A DNA stretch of 50,317 bases from Burkholderiales bacterium (GCA_020851255.1 JADZDA010000047.1:1-50317); one strand, 5' to 3'; shown: positions 23,363 through 32,869, counted from the first letter of the stretch. A program made the numbers and translations. The notes: generated by a model not told the origin, from the letters alone.

Positions 23363-25693
23363 GTGAACGACTCTTCGACTTCCGAGCTCGTCCAGCGATC
23401 GCGCGCCGTCGGCAGGGAGGTCCGGCGCGGCGATGCGGCGGAGAAAGTCACCGGCCGCTACGCGTACGGCATGGACCTGGCGTTGCCGGGGATGCTGCAC
23501 GCCAAGGTCCTGCGCTCGCCGTACCCGCACGCGCGCATCGTGTCGATCGACACCTCGCGGGCGCGCGCGCTCGCCGGCGTGCGCGCGGTCGTCACCGGCG
23601 ACGAGCTGCCCTGGCTGTTCGGCTCGGCGTTGCGCGACGAGCCGTTCCTCGCCCGGGGACGCGTCCGTTACGCCGGGGAGCCGGTCGTGGCGATCGCCGC
23701 GACGACCGAGGAGATCGCGCGCGAGGCGATCGACCTGGTCGACGTCGAGTACGAGGAGCTGCCGGCGGTCTTCGATCCGATCGAGGCGATGGAACCCGGC
23801 GCGCCGGTCCTGCACCCGGACCTGGGCTCGTACGCGATGGAGGGCTACTACGGCGGCGTCGACGGCACGAACATCGCCAACCACGCGAAGATCCGCCGCG
23901 GCGACGTCGAGCAGGGCTTCCGCGACTCGGACTTCGTGTTCGAAGACGTGTTCACCACCCAGTACGTCCAGCACTGCTCGATGGAGGCGCACGTCTGCGC
24001 GGCGCAGGTCGCCGTCGACGGGTCGGTGACCGTCTGGTCGAGCTGCCAGTCGCCGTACAACTTCGTCCGCGACCTCTCCAACGCGCTGGGACTGCCGTAC
24101 AACCGGGTGCGGGTGATCGCCACCGGCATCGGCGGGGCGTTCGGCGGGAAGATGTACCTGAGGACCGAGCCGCTGACGGTCGCGCTGGCGATGCGGACCC
24201 AGGGCCGCCCGGTCAAGTACGCGCACACGCGCGACGAGGAGTTCATCGGCGCCGTCGTCAAGCACCCGGCGCACCTCAAGTTCAAGACCGGCGTCAAGCG
24301 CGACGGCACGATCGTCGCGCGCCAGATCACCTCGGTGTTCAACACCGGTGGCTACGCGGACGCGGGCCCGCAGGTCGCGCGCAACAGCGCGTTCTCCGGG
24401 ACCGGCCCCTACCGGATCCCGAACGTCCGGATCGACAGCTACTGCGTCTACACCAACAACCCGATCGGCGGGGCGTTCCGCGGCTTCGGCGTGCCGCAGG
24501 CGACCTGGGCGCACGAATCGCAGATGGACATGATCGCCCATCGCCTCGGCATCGACCCGGTCGAGATCCGCCGGCGCAACCTCATGGACCTGGGCGACTC
24601 GACGTCGACCGGGGAAGTCCTGGTCACGAGCGTCGGGGTCCGGCAGACGCTCGAGCGCGCGATCGAGGCGTCGTCGTACCGGACACCGCTCGCGCCGACC
24701 GGCGACCCGCGCGTGGTGCGCGGCCGCGGGCTCGCGACGATGCACAAGCTCACCAACTCGCCGACCCATTCCACGGCGTTCGTGAAAATGCACCAGGACG
24801 GCACCGTCGTCCTGCTCTCGTCGAGCGTCGATCTGGGCCAGGGCATCGCCACCGTGCTGCGCCAGATCGTCGCCGAGCGGCTGGGACTCGCGCTCGAGCA
24901 CGTCTCGATCGCCCCGCCCGATTCGCACTACTCGCCGTACGACCAGTCCACGTCCGGCAGCCGCTCGGTCTTCCACATGGGCAACGCGGTGCTCGCGGCC
25001 TGCGCGGACCTCGCGCGGCGGCTGTGCGCGCACGCGGCGCCGCTGCTGGGCGTGGGCGTCGAGCGCGTCGAGTACCGGGACGGCGGTGTCGGCGTCGTCG
25101 GCGGCGACCGGTTCCTGACGGCGAAGGCGATCATCGAGAAGACCTTCGGCACGCGCGGCTGCACCGTGCACGGCGAGGGCCGGTTCACGCCGCCCAACAC
25201 GGTGCCACCCGACAAGGACACCGGCCAGACGCCCAAGATGTCGGCGTTCTGGATGTACGCGACCCACGTCGCCGACGTCGAGGTCGACCTCGACACCGGG
25301 CGGGTCAAGGTGCTGAAGGTGGTCGCCGTCCACGACGCCGGCACGATCATCAATCCGGAAGGCGCGGTCGGCCAGGTCGAGGGCGGGGTCGTCCAGGGCC
25401 TGGGCGCGACGCTGTGCGAGGAGATGCTCGTCGCCGACGGCATCGTCACCAACGCGTCGTTCGCCGAGTACAAGATCCCGACGTCGCTCGACGTCCCCGA
25501 GATCGTGTCGCTGTTCGTCGAGGCGCCGCACGCCGAAGGTCCGTACGGCGCGAAGGGCCTGTCGGAGCCGGCGCTCGCGCCGACCGCGCCCGCGGTCGCC
25601 AACGCGATCTACAACGCCACCGGCGCCCGCGTCACCAGCCTGCCGATCACGCCGGAGAAGGTGCTCGCGGCGCTCGCGGCCACCCGGCGCTGA
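23363..25693 (+). CDS. Xanthine dehydrogenase-family molybdenum hydroxylase, molybdopterin-binding large subunit
   Basis: Catalytic subunit of 776 residues. It has the aldehyde oxidase/xanthine dehydrogenase a/b hammerhead domain (about residues 25-135, GREVRRGDAAEKVTGRYAYG) and then two molybdopterin-binding domains. Cofactor motifs are GIGGAFGGK, GGAFRGFGVPQ and a late GAKGLSEPALAP with the likely catalytic Glu. The CSFR motif of CO dehydrogenase is absent, so this is a hydroxylase of heterocycles, aldehydes or aromatic acyl groups and not CoxL. The GTG start has GGAGGG at 23351-23356. The order large-small-medium is followed by the two partner subunits. No XdhC/CoxD-type maturation gene is in the window. 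Confidence 0.9.
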   Translation: MNDSSTSELVQRSRAVGREVRRGDAAEKVTGRYAYGMDLALPGMLHAKVLRSPYPHARIVSIDTSRARALAGVRAVVTGDELPWLFGSALRDEPFLARGRVRYAGEPVVAIAATTEEIAREAIDLVDVEYEELPAVFDPIEAMEPGAPVLHPDLGSYAMEGYYGGVDGTNIANHAKIRRGDVEQGFRDSDFVFEDVFTTQYVQHCSMEAHVCAAQVAVDGSVTVWSSCQSPYNFVRDLSNALGLPYNRVRVIATGIGGAFGGKMYLRTEPLTVALAMRTQGRPVKYAHTRDEEFIGAVVKHPAHLKFKTGVKRDGTIVARQITSVFNTGGYADAGPQVARNSAFSGTGPYRIPNVRIDSYCVYTNNPIGGAFRGFGVPQATWAHESQMDMIAHRLGIDPVEIRRRNLMDLGDSTSTGEVLVTSVGVRQTLERAIEASSYRTPLAPTGDPRVVRGRGLATMHKLTNSPTHSTAFVKMHQDGTVVLLSSSVDLGQGIATVLRQIVAERLGLALEHVSIAPPDSHYSPYDQSTSGSRSVFHMGNAVLAACADLARRLCAHAAPLLGVGVERVEYRDGGVGVVGGDRFLTAKAIIEKTFGTRGCTVHGEGRFTPPNTVPPDKDTGQTPKMSAFWMYATHVADVEVDLDTGRVKVLKVVAVHDAGTIINPEGAVGQVEGGVVQGLGATLCEEMLVADGIVTNASFAEYKIPTSLDVPEIVSLFVEAPHAEGPYGAKGLSEPALAPTAPAVANAIYNATGARVTSLPITPEKVLAALAATRR

Positions 25694-25726
25694 CGCCGCC
25701 GATCATCGCCCCGCAGGAGCCATCGC

Positions 25727-26221
25727 GTGACCCGTCACCTGTCGATGTCGATCAACGGGGAGCCGCACGAGTTCGACGCGGCCGACCACCGGACGCTGAT
25801 CGAGGTGCTGCGCGACGACCTCGCGCTCACCGGCACCAAGGACGCCTGCCGTCAGGGCGTCTGCGGCTCGTGCACGGTGCTCGTCGACGGCGTCGCGGTC
25901 CGCTCGTGCCTGATGCTCGCGGCGCGTTGCCAGGGCAAGTCGGTGACCACGGTCGAGGGCCTCGCGGCCGGCGACCGGCTCTCCGCGCTGCAGCAGGCGT
26001 TCGTCGAAGCCGGCGCGGTCCAGTGCGGCTACTGCACGTCCGGCATGCTGATCGCCGCGACCGCGCTGCTCGAATCGAACCCGTCGCCGACCGAAGTAGA
26101 GGTGCGCGCCGCGCTGGTCGGCAACCTCTGCCGCTGCACCGGCTACGCGCCGATCGTCCGCGCGGTGCTCGCCGCGTCGCGGGCCGGCGCCGGCCATCCG
26201 GTCGCGGCGGTCGGGTCATGA
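25727..26221 (+). CDS. Molybdenum hydroxylase, [2Fe-2S] small subunit
   Basis: Iron-sulfur subunit of 164 residues. The N-terminal plant-type cluster is bound by CRQGVCGSCTVLVDG plus a Cys in VRSCLML. The C-terminal four-helix cluster is bound by VQCGYCTSGM and GNLCRCTGY. This is the standard xanthine dehydrogenase/CO dehydrogenase small subunit and carries electrons from the Mo centre to FAD. It starts at a GTG (25727) 33 bases after the large subunit, and its stop overlaps the ATG of the FAD subunit. Confidence 0.93.
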   Translation: MTRHLSMSINGEPHEFDAADHRTLIEVLRDDLALTGTKDACRQGVCGSCTVLVDGVAVRSCLMLAARCQGKSVTTVEGLAAGDRLSALQQAFVEAGAVQCGYCTSGMLIAATALLESNPSPTEVEVRAALVGNLCRCTGYAPIVRAVLAASRAGAGHPVAAVGS

Positions 26222-27078
26222 GCCTGCCCCGCTTCGAATACCGCGCGCCCGGCACGCTCGCCGACGCGCTGGCGGTCCGCCGCGAGGCCGGCGAGGACGC
26301 GCTGGTCATGGCCGGCGGACTGACGACCGTCATCCTGATGCGCGAGCGCCTCGCCCGCCCCCGCCTGGTGCTGAGCCTCTCGGAGATCGAGGCGCTGCGC
26401 CGGATCGAGGCCAACGGCGCGCTGTCGATCGGCGCGATGGCGACGCACGCGGAGATCGTGCGTTCGCCGGCGGTGGCCGCCGTCGCCCCGCTGATCGCCG
26501 AAGCCTGCGGCCACGTCGGATCCCCGGCGATCCGCAACATGGGAACCCTCGGAGGCAACGTGTGTCACGCCGACAGCGCCTCGGATCCCGCGCCCGCGCT
26601 GCTCGCGCTCGACGCCGAGGCGGTGATCGCCGGACCGCGCGGCGAGCGACGCCTGCCGATGACCGGGTTCTTCCAGGGAACGCTGACCACCGCGCTCGGC
26701 GGCGACGAGCTCCTCGCCGCGATCCGGATACCGCGGCCGGCGGCCGGCACCGCGAGCCGCTTCGTCAAGTACACGGCGACGACCGCCGAGGCGTTCGCGA
26801 CGGTGACCGTGGCGATGACCGTGGTGAAGGACGCGGCCGGCGCCTGCCGCTCGGCCCGCATCGGGCTGGGCAGCGTCGCATCGACACCGATCCGCGCGAC
26901 CGCGGCCGAGTCGCTGCTCGCCGGCCGCAGACTCACGCGCGAGGCGATCGACGAAGCCGCGCGCGCCGCCGCCGATGCGACCTCGCCGTCGTCGAACAAC
27001 CAGGGGTCGGCCGGGTACCGGCGCGAGATGACGCGCGTCTGGGTGCGCCGGCTGCTCGAGGACATCGCCGCCCGCTGA
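26218..27078 (+). CDS. Molybdenum hydroxylase, FAD-binding medium subunit
   Basis: FAD subunit of 286 residues. It begins FEYRAPGTLADALAVRREAG, and the flavin loops are AGGLTTVILMRERLARP and RNMGTLGGNVCHADSASDPAP, the standard CoxM/XDH FAD motifs. A C-terminal CO dehydrogenase flavoprotein domain with SARIGLGSVASTPIRA follows. The ATG shares four bases with the small subunit stop. Together with the two preceding genes it forms a complete heterotrimeric hydroxylase; the final electron acceptor is not specified by the sequence, and the downstream ETF is one possibility. Confidence 0.92.
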   Translation: MSLPRFEYRAPGTLADALAVRREAGEDALVMAGGLTTVILMRERLARPRLVLSLSEIEALRRIEANGALSIGAMATHAEIVRSPAVAAVAPLIAEACGHVGSPAIRNMGTLGGNVCHADSASDPAPALLALDAEAVIAGPRGERRLPMTGFFQGTLTTALGGDELLAAIRIPRPAAGTASRFVKYTATTAEAFATVTVAMTVVKDAAGACRSARIGLGSVASTPIRATAAESLLAGRRLTREAIDEAARAAADATSPSSNNQGSAGYRREMTRVWVRRLLEDIAAR

Positions 27079-27095
27079 CATCGCCGCCGCGCAAA

Positions 27096-27111
27096 GGGCG
27101 CGCGAGCGCCC
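27096..27111. other. Hairpin with GNRA-type loop upstream of the sulfite oxidase gene
   Basis: GGGCGC-GCGA-GCGCCC gives a 6-bp perfect stem closed by a GCGA tetraloop, 18 bases after the hydroxylase stop and 62 bases before the next ATG. It may be an mRNA-stability or attenuation hairpin inside the operon. Function is inference only. Confidence 0.35.
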
Positions 27112-27172
27112 GCGACCGACGCGGCCGGCAACCGGACGACTTCCCCGCAGGACCGAAAGGACGGATAACGCC

Positions 27173-28432
27173 ATGGCCGGCAAGGAGATCAAGGGCGACT
27201 GGGTGTGGGGATGGCCCGACCGCAAGCGCCCGCGCTCGGAGTTCTACAAGGACACCGAGGGCCGCGTCGTCGGCTCGCGTTCGCCGTTCCTCGACCTGGA
27301 AGGGCTGATCACGCCCACCGACAACGCGTTCGTGAACGCGCAGGTCCAGATGCCCGAGCCCGTGCATCCGGAAGAGTACCGGTTCGAGGTGTTCGGCGAG
27401 GTCGAGCGGTCGCTGGAGCTCGGTCTCGACGACATGCGCAAGCTGCCGGGACGGACGGTGCGCGCGGTCGTCGAGTGCGCGGGCAACGACGCCGACTTCT
27501 TCACCTATCTCGAGCAGGGCGGAACCGGGCCGAAGCCGTCGTTCGAACTCTCCGAGGTCGACGGCATCCACTGGCGGCTGTCCGGCAAGAAGCGCGAGAA
27601 GCCGATCGGCGACGGCGAGTCGCTGGTGAAGTCGATCCCGAGCACCTGCATGGTGACCGGTGGCGAGTGGACCGGCGTCCCGCTGTCGGAACTGCTGAAC
27701 CGCGCGGGCGTGAAGCCCGGCGCGGTCGCCGTCCGCCTCGAGGGCTGGGACCGGGGCCGTCCCGACCCGATCACGCTCTACCGGTCGGCGGCGCGCACCG
27801 ATTTCCAGGTCTACGACCCCGGCGTCATCAACTACGACAAGGGCCTGCCGCTGGCCAAGGCGATGCACCCGGACACGATCCTCGCCTGGGCGCAGAACGG
27901 CGAGTACCTCCAGCACGTGCACGGCGCACCGATGCGCCTCATCGTGCCCGGCTGGGCCGGCAACTGGTGGGTCAAGTGGATCCACAAGATCGAGGTGATG
28001 GACCGGATGCCCGACTGCTATCACCAGACGCATTACTTCGTGTCGGGGAAGTCGCCGGAGGATCCCGACAAGAAGATGATGACCGCGCTCGGCTGCAAGA
28101 GCGTGATCACCGAGCCGCGCGACGAGGATCCGCCGCTCGCGCGCGGCGAACACGTGATCCGGGGGATGGCCTGGAGCGGCGAGGGCGAGATCAAGCGGAT
28201 CGAGGTGAGCGTCGACGGCGGGAATACCTGGCACGACGCGCACGTCGAGTACTCGCCGGATCGCTGGCTGTGGAAGCGCTGGTCGTACCTGTGGAAGGTC
28301 GATGCGCCCGGCGCCTATACGATCCTGGCGCGCGCCACCGACGAGCAGGGTCGCCGGCAGCCGCAGACGCCGTGGAATTTCCTGCGCAAGCACTTCGACG
28401 GCATCGTCCCCACGCACGTCACCGTCGAATGA
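27173..28432 (+). CDS. Sulfite oxidase-family molybdopterin oxidoreductase, cytosolic
   Basis: Molybdoenzyme of 419 residues. The Mo-ligand Cys is in AVVECAGND (Cys102), followed by the cofactor region with TGGEWTGVPLSELL, AWAQNGEYLQHVHGAPMRLIVPGWAGN and WVKWIHKIEVMD, then the C-terminal Mo-co dimerisation domain with IKRIEVSVDGGNTWHDA. No Tat or Sec signal and no heme-binding domain are present, in contrast to SoxC and many bacterial sulfite dehydrogenases, so it should act in the cytoplasm. Its position in a run of genes with a DszB-like desulfinase makes sulfite a natural substrate. There is a roughly 40-residue charged insert after the CAGN loop. Confidence 0.87.
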   Translation: MAGKEIKGDWVWGWPDRKRPRSEFYKDTEGRVVGSRSPFLDLEGLITPTDNAFVNAQVQMPEPVHPEEYRFEVFGEVERSLELGLDDMRKLPGRTVRAVVECAGNDADFFTYLEQGGTGPKPSFELSEVDGIHWRLSGKKREKPIGDGESLVKSIPSTCMVTGGEWTGVPLSELLNRAGVKPGAVAVRLEGWDRGRPDPITLYRSAARTDFQVYDPGVINYDKGLPLAKAMHPDTILAWAQNGEYLQHVHGAPMRLIVPGWAGNWWVKWIHKIEVMDRMPDCYHQTHYFVSGKSPEDPDKKMMTALGCKSVITEPRDEDPPLARGEHVIRGMAWSGEGEIKRIEVSVDGGNTWHDAHVEYSPDRWLWKRWSYLWKVDAPGAYTILARATDEQGRRQPQTPWNFLRKHFDGIVPTHVTVE

Positions 28433-28475
28433 CACCGCGCGCCGCCCGCCGCACGCGCCCGCGCACGGAGCCCCG

Positions 28476-29279
28476 TTGAAGATCGTCGTCTGCGTCAAGG
28501 AGATCCCCGATCCGGACATCGCCGCGTCGGTGTTCCAGGTCGACGAGGCGGCGCGCGCCGTGGTCCCGGTGCCGGGCCTGCGGTCGGTCGCGAGTCCGTT
28601 CGACGAGCAGGCGATCGAAGTCGCGCTGCGGCTGCGCGACCAGCTCGGCTCGGCGGCGATCTCGCTGGTCACGCTGGGCGACGAGACCGCGAAGGCGATC
28701 GTCAAGAACGGTCTCGCGCTGGGAGCGGACGACGCGTACCTGCTCGTCGACGAGGCGTTCGACGGCGGCGACGCGACGACGACGGCGCGCGCGCTCGCGG
28801 CGGCGATCCGCAAGATCGGCGGCGTCGACCTCGTGCTGACCGGCCGGCAGGCCGCCGACGACGACGCCGGCATCGTCGGCTGCGGCATCGCCGAGATCCT
28901 CGGCGTGCCGGCGGTGACGTTCGCGATGGACGTCGCCGTCGACGGCGGCGCGCTCGTCGTCGAGCGGTCGCTGGGCGACGGCTCGGAAACCGTCGAGGCG
29001 CCGCTGCCCGCGCTCGTCACCGTGTCGCACGAGGTCGGCAAGGTGCGCCCGGCCAGCCTGCGCGAAACCATGAAGGCCGCGCGCCAGCCGCTGACCGTGG
29101 GGACGGCCGCGGACCTCGAACTGACCGCCGGCGACGTCGGCGCGGCCGGCGCGCGCCGGACTCTCGAGCGCCTCGCGGTGCCGAAGAACGACGTCCGATG
29201 CGAGTTCCTCGCCGGCGAGAGCCCCGAGGCGCTCGCCGCGACCCTGATCGAGCGGCTGTCCGCCGCCAGGATCCTGTAG
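28476..29279 (+). CDS. etfB: Electron transfer flavoprotein beta subunit
   Basis: ETF beta chain of 267 residues, beginning KIVVCVKEIPDPD. VASPFDEQAIEVALRLRDQLG and the AMP-binding region with LVLTGRQAADDDAGIVG are typical, and the C-terminal part keeps the partner-docking loop in RPASLRETMKAARQPL. The start is TTG at 28476 with CGGAG at 28466-28470; no ATG or GTG fits. The gene lies 43 bases after the sulfite oxidase gene and 8 bases before etfA. The usual dehydrogenase partner (acyl-CoA dehydrogenase or similar) and ETF-quinone oxidoreductase are not in the window, so the ETF may accept electrons from one of the two molybdoenzymes or an enzyme elsewhere. Confidence 0.9.
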   Translation: MKIVVCVKEIPDPDIAASVFQVDEAARAVVPVPGLRSVASPFDEQAIEVALRLRDQLGSAAISLVTLGDETAKAIVKNGLALGADDAYLLVDEAFDGGDATTTARALAAAIRKIGGVDLVLTGRQAADDDAGIVGCGIAEILGVPAVTFAMDVAVDGGALVVERSLGDGSETVEAPLPALVTVSHEVGKVRPASLRETMKAARQPLTVGTAADLELTAGDVGAAGARRTLERLAVPKNDVRCEFLAGESPEALAATLIERLSAARIL

Positions 29280-29287
29280 GCGGCCCC

Positions 29288-30277
29288 ATGTCGAATCCGG
29301 TGCGCGCGCTGGTCGTCGCAGAGACGTCGGACGGTCAACCGATCCCGCTCGTGTGGGAGATGCTCGGACTCGCCCGCCGCTGGGCCGACGAGACCGGCGG
29401 TGCGGTCCACGCGTGCGTGCTGGGCGACGGGCTCGACGCCGCCGCCGTAGCGCTCGCGGCGCGGGGGGCCGACCGCGTGCACAGGATCGCATCGCCGTCC
29501 CTCTCGCCCTACCAGGCCGACGCGTGGCTGCCCGACGTCTGCGCGGTCGCGCGCGCGGTCGGACCGGCGGCGGTGATGATCGGGCACACGCCGCAGGGCG
29601 CCGATCTCGCGCCGCGGATCGCCTTCCGTCTCGACGCCGGCATCGCGACCGCGTGCAATCGCGCGTCCTGGACCGCGGGCCGGCTCGAGGTGACCCGCCC
29701 CTGCTACGGCGGCAAGGCCGAGGAGACCGTATCGTTCCGGACCGCCACGGCTGTGGTCACCGTCAAGGCGAAATGCTTCGCGCCGGCACCTGCTCAGGCG
29801 GCGCGCCACGGCGACGTCGTCGCCGTCCCGACCGTGCTCGACGCCGCGAGCGTGCGCACGCGGGTGCGCGGATCGCGCCGGGACGCGAGCGCCGGTGCGA
29901 ACCTCGAGAGCGCGAACATCGTCGTCGCCGGCGGCGGCGGCATGAAGGGGCCGGACGGGTTCGGGATGCTCGAACGCCTCGCCGTCGCGCTCGGCGGCGC
30001 CGTCGGCGCGAGCCGCGTCGCCTGTGATCTGGGCTGGTGCCCGCCGGGACGCCAGGTCGGTCTGTCCGGCAAGACGGTGGCGCCGGAGCTCTACCTCGCC
30101 GTCGGCATCTCCGGCGCGGGCCAGCACATGGCCGGCTGCGTGAATTCCAAGACCATCGTCGCGATCAACACCGACGCCGCGGCGCCGATCTTCCGGTACG
30201 CGCGCTACGGTGTCGTGGCGGACTGTCACGCGCTCGTCCCGGCCCTCATCGAGGTGCTCGAGAGCAAGGCGCGTTGA
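29288..30277 (+). CDS. etfA: Electron transfer flavoprotein alpha subunit
   Basis: ETF alpha chain of 329 residues. The N-terminal domain is degenerate relative to housekeeping ETFs. The C-terminal FAD domain is clear: [49 protein letters not shown] and [20 protein letters not shown]. The normal Arg and Ser/Gln contacts to FAD ([15 protein letters not shown]) are kept. This places it with pathway-specific ETFs associated with catabolic operons. It follows etfB directly. Confidence 0.9.
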   Translation: MSNPVRALVVAETSDGQPIPLVWEMLGLARRWADETGGAVHACVLGDGLDAAAVALAARGADRVHRIASPSLSPYQADAWLPDVCAVARAVGPAAVMIGHTPQGADLAPRIAFRLDAGIATACNRASWTAGRLEVTRPCYGGKAEETVSFRTATAVVTVKAKCFAPAPAQAARHGDVVAVPTVLDAASVRTRVRGSRRDASAGANLESANIVVAGGGGMKGPDGFGMLERLAVALGGAVGASRVACDLGWCPPGRQVGLSGKTVAPELYLAVGISGAGQHMAGCVNSKTIVAINTDAAAPIFRYARYGVVADCHALVPALIEVLESKAR

Positions 30278-30389
30278 ATCGCCCCCGCCGGAGCGGACTC
30301 GACCGGGGCGCGTGGCCGCGCCAAGAGCACGCCGGCGGCTCGCGCATCGACCGGCAGCGGCGACCGCCGCATCGAGAGGGAGGTAGCGC

Positions 30390-31808
30390 ATGAGCCGTTC
30401 CGCCGCCCCGTTCCCGAACGATTCGCTCGCCGGTCGCGACGTCGCCTATCACCTGCACGCCTGCACGAACCTGCGCCAGCACGAGCGGGACGGTCCGCTC
30501 GTCATCGACCGCGGCGAAGGCATCCACGTCTGGGACACGGCCGGCAAGCGCTACATCGAAGGCATGTCCGGGCTGTGGTGCACGACGCTCGGCTTCAGCG
30601 AGCCGCGGTTGTGCGACGCCGCCGATCGGCAGATGCGCAGGCTGCCGTTCAATCCGACGTTCCGGGGCCGCAGCCACGAGTCGTTGATCGACCTCGCGGA
30701 GCGACTGATCGCGCGCGCGCCGGTGCCGATGTCGAAGGCGTTCTTCGCTTCGTCGGGATCCGAGGCGAACGACACGGCGATGAAGCTCGTCGGCTACTAC
30801 CACCATGCGACCGGGCGGCCGGGCAAACGCAGGATCGTCGCGCGTCGCAAGGGCTACCACGGCACGACGATCGCCACGGCGGCTATCACCGGCCTCGACG
30901 ACTACCACACGCATTTCAATCTGCCGACCGCCGATGTGCTCTTCGTCGACACGCCGCACCACTGGCGTCACGCGCGCGCCTCCGAATCCGAGGACGCGTA
31001 CGCGGCGAGGCTCGCCGCCGATCTGGACCGTGCGATCGTCGAGGCGGGACCCGACACGGTCGGTGCGTTCATCGCCGAGCCGGTCATGGGGGTCGGCGCC
31101 GTGCTGGTCCCGCCGCGGACCTATTTCGAACGCGTGCAGGAAGTGCTCCGCCGGCACGACGTGCTGCTGATCGCCGACGAGGTGATCTGCGGATTCGGCC
31201 GTACGGGCCGATGGTGGGGCAGCGAGACATTCGGCATGCGCCCGGACATCCTGACCTGCGCCAAGGGGCTGTCGTCCGCCTACCTGCCGATTTCCGCCGT
31301 GCTCGTCAACGACCGCGTCTACGGGCCGATCGCCGACGCGAGCGAGCGGGTCGGCATCTTCGGGCACGGCCACACCTACTCGGGCCATCCGGTCTGCGCG
31401 GCCGTCGCGCTCGAGGCGATGAAGATCTACGAGGAGCGCGACATACCCGGCCACGTGCGCGCGGTCTCGCAGCGGTTCCTCGACGGACTGCGCGGCCTCG
31501 CGGCCTCGCCCCTCGTCGGTGAGGCGCGGGGCGTCGGACTGATGGGCGCGATCGAACTGGTCGCCGACAAGTCGACGAAGGCGCCGTTCGACAAGTCCCG
31601 CCAGGTCGGCGCGCAGGTCGCGGCCCGGGCGCTCGAGCATGGACTCATCGTCCGCGCGATCGGCGACGCCATCGTCGCGGCCCCGCCCCTCATCATCACC
31701 GAGCCCCAGATCGACGACCTGGTCGGTCGGCTCGCGCAGGCGCTCGGCGAGGTCGAGCGCGGGCAACCGGTGTCGACGCCGCGCAAGTTCGTTTCGACAG
31801 GTCCGTGA
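30390..31808 (+). CDS. Class III pyridoxal-phosphate aminotransferase (omega-amino acid type)
   Basis: PLP enzyme of 472 residues, fold type I. Landmarks are WDTAGKRYIEGMSGLWCTTLG, FFASSGSEANDTAMKL (phosphate-binding), RKGYHGTTIATAAITG, DEVICGFGRTGRWWG with the cofactor Asp, and DILTCAKGLSSAYLP with the Schiff-base Lys. This subgroup includes omega-amino acid:pyruvate and taurine:pyruvate aminotransferases. It would remove the amino group released by the carbamoylase step or act on a taurine-like amine; the substrate cannot be fixed. A 112-base gap separates it from etfA, and a ribosome site GAGGGAGG lies just before the ATG. Confidence 0.9.
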   Translation: MSRSAAPFPNDSLAGRDVAYHLHACTNLRQHERDGPLVIDRGEGIHVWDTAGKRYIEGMSGLWCTTLGFSEPRLCDAADRQMRRLPFNPTFRGRSHESLIDLAERLIARAPVPMSKAFFASSGSEANDTAMKLVGYYHHATGRPGKRRIVARRKGYHGTTIATAAITGLDDYHTHFNLPTADVLFVDTPHHWRHARASESEDAYAARLAADLDRAIVEAGPDTVGAFIAEPVMGVGAVLVPPRTYFERVQEVLRRHDVLLIADEVICGFGRTGRWWGSETFGMRPDILTCAKGLSSAYLPISAVLVNDRVYGPIADASERVGIFGHGHTYSGHPVCAAVALEAMKIYEERDIPGHVRAVSQRFLDGLRGLAASPLVGEARGVGLMGAIELVADKSTKAPFDKSRQVGAQVAARALEHGLIVRAIGDAIVAAPPLIITEPQIDDLVGRLAQALGEVERGQPVSTPRKFVSTGP

Positions 31809-31945
31809 GCGGGCGCCGATCGGAACGGTGATATCGTGCACAGGATGAACTCGGCGGAGTCGAAGAAAACAAGGTCGGCTGCGGACGCCGCGCCGCGATG
31901 AGCGCCGCGCCCGGGGCGCGAACGCCGGACGCGCGGGATCGCCCG

Positions 31946-32833
31946 ATGACCCGGGCGCTCATCCCGATCGCGGCGCTGGCGCTGCTGTGGGGATGCAACT
32001 GGCCCCTCCTCAAGCTCTCGCTCGCGGAAATCCCGCCGCTGACGTTCCGTGGGGCGACACTCGTGTTCGCGGGCCTGGGCCTGCTCGTCGTCGCACGCGT
32101 CTCCGGCGAGTCGACCGCGATCCGGCGCGCCTGGTGGCCGAAGGTCGCGGTGCTGGCGCTGCTCAACGTCACGGTGTGGAACGGACTCACGCTGTTCGGG
32201 CTGAAGGAGCTGCCGGCCGGGCGCAGCGTGATCCTCGGCTACACGATGCCGGTCTGGGCCATGCTCACGAGCGTGTGGATCGCCCGCGAGCCGATGACGC
32301 CGCGCAAGCTCGTCGGGCTCGCGCTCGGAATGCTCGGGATGGCGTTGCTGATCGGCGAAGACCTGAGCCTCCTCGAGCGCCGGCCGCTCGGCACCGCGAT
32401 GATCCTCGCCTCGTCGATCGCATGGGCGATCGGCACGGTGCTGCTGCGCACGTGGAAGCCGCCGATCCCGCTGATCCCGCTCTCCGGCTGGATGATGATC
32501 GTCGGATGGCTGCCGATCGCGCTGCTCGCGCCGATCTTCGACGACGTGCACATCGGCCGGCTCGCGAGCGCGTCGTGGGTGCCCTGGCTCGGGATCGCCT
32601 ACAACATCGTGGCCGCCGGCACGCTCGGCCACTGGGCCTGGTTCACGCTCGCGCGCACGCTGCCGGCCACGATCTCGGGGCTCGCCTCGCTGCCCGTGCC
32701 GGTCGTCGGCGTGTTCGCCAGCATGATCGTGCTGGGCGAGCGTCCCAGCGTGCTCGAATGGACGGCGCTCGCCTGCGTCGTGGGGGCGCTGACCGCCGTG
32801 CTCTGGCCGGCGCGCGCCGGCGGCGCGGACTGA
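31946..32833 (+). CDS. EamA/DMT-superfamily membrane transporter
   Basis: Ten-helix drug/metabolite transporter of 295 residues. The first helix begins directly at the chosen ATG (MTRALIPIAALALLWGCNWP), the usual family arrangement. PLTFRGATLVFAGLGLL, SVILGYTMPVWAML and the second EamA repeat with MILASSIAWAIGTVLLR and TISGLASLPVPVVGVFASMI, then LGERPS, are characteristic. An in-frame ATG at 31898 would add 16 polar residues and has no ribosome site. Probably exports or imports a small organic compound of the catabolic block; direction and substrate are not determinable. Confidence 0.85.
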   Translation: MTRALIPIAALALLWGCNWPLLKLSLAEIPPLTFRGATLVFAGLGLLVVARVSGESTAIRRAWWPKVAVLALLNVTVWNGLTLFGLKELPAGRSVILGYTMPVWAMLTSVWIAREPMTPRKLVGLALGMLGMALLIGEDLSLLERRPLGTAMILASSIAWAIGTVLLRTWKPPIPLIPLSGWMMIVGWLPIALLAPIFDDVHIGRLASASWVPWLGIAYNIVAAGTLGHWAWFTLARTLPATISGLASLPVPVVGVFASMIVLGERPSVLEWTALACVVGALTAVLWPARAGGAD

Positions 32834-32869
32834 CGCAGCGCCGACGCCGGGTCCCGCGGAGGCCCGCGT

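Noticed and set aside
32834-32869. Possible terminator hairpin between the DMT and hydroxyacid dehydrogenase genes
   Set aside because: Only a 4-bp CGGG/CCCG pairing with a long loop can be drawn, too weak at this composition.
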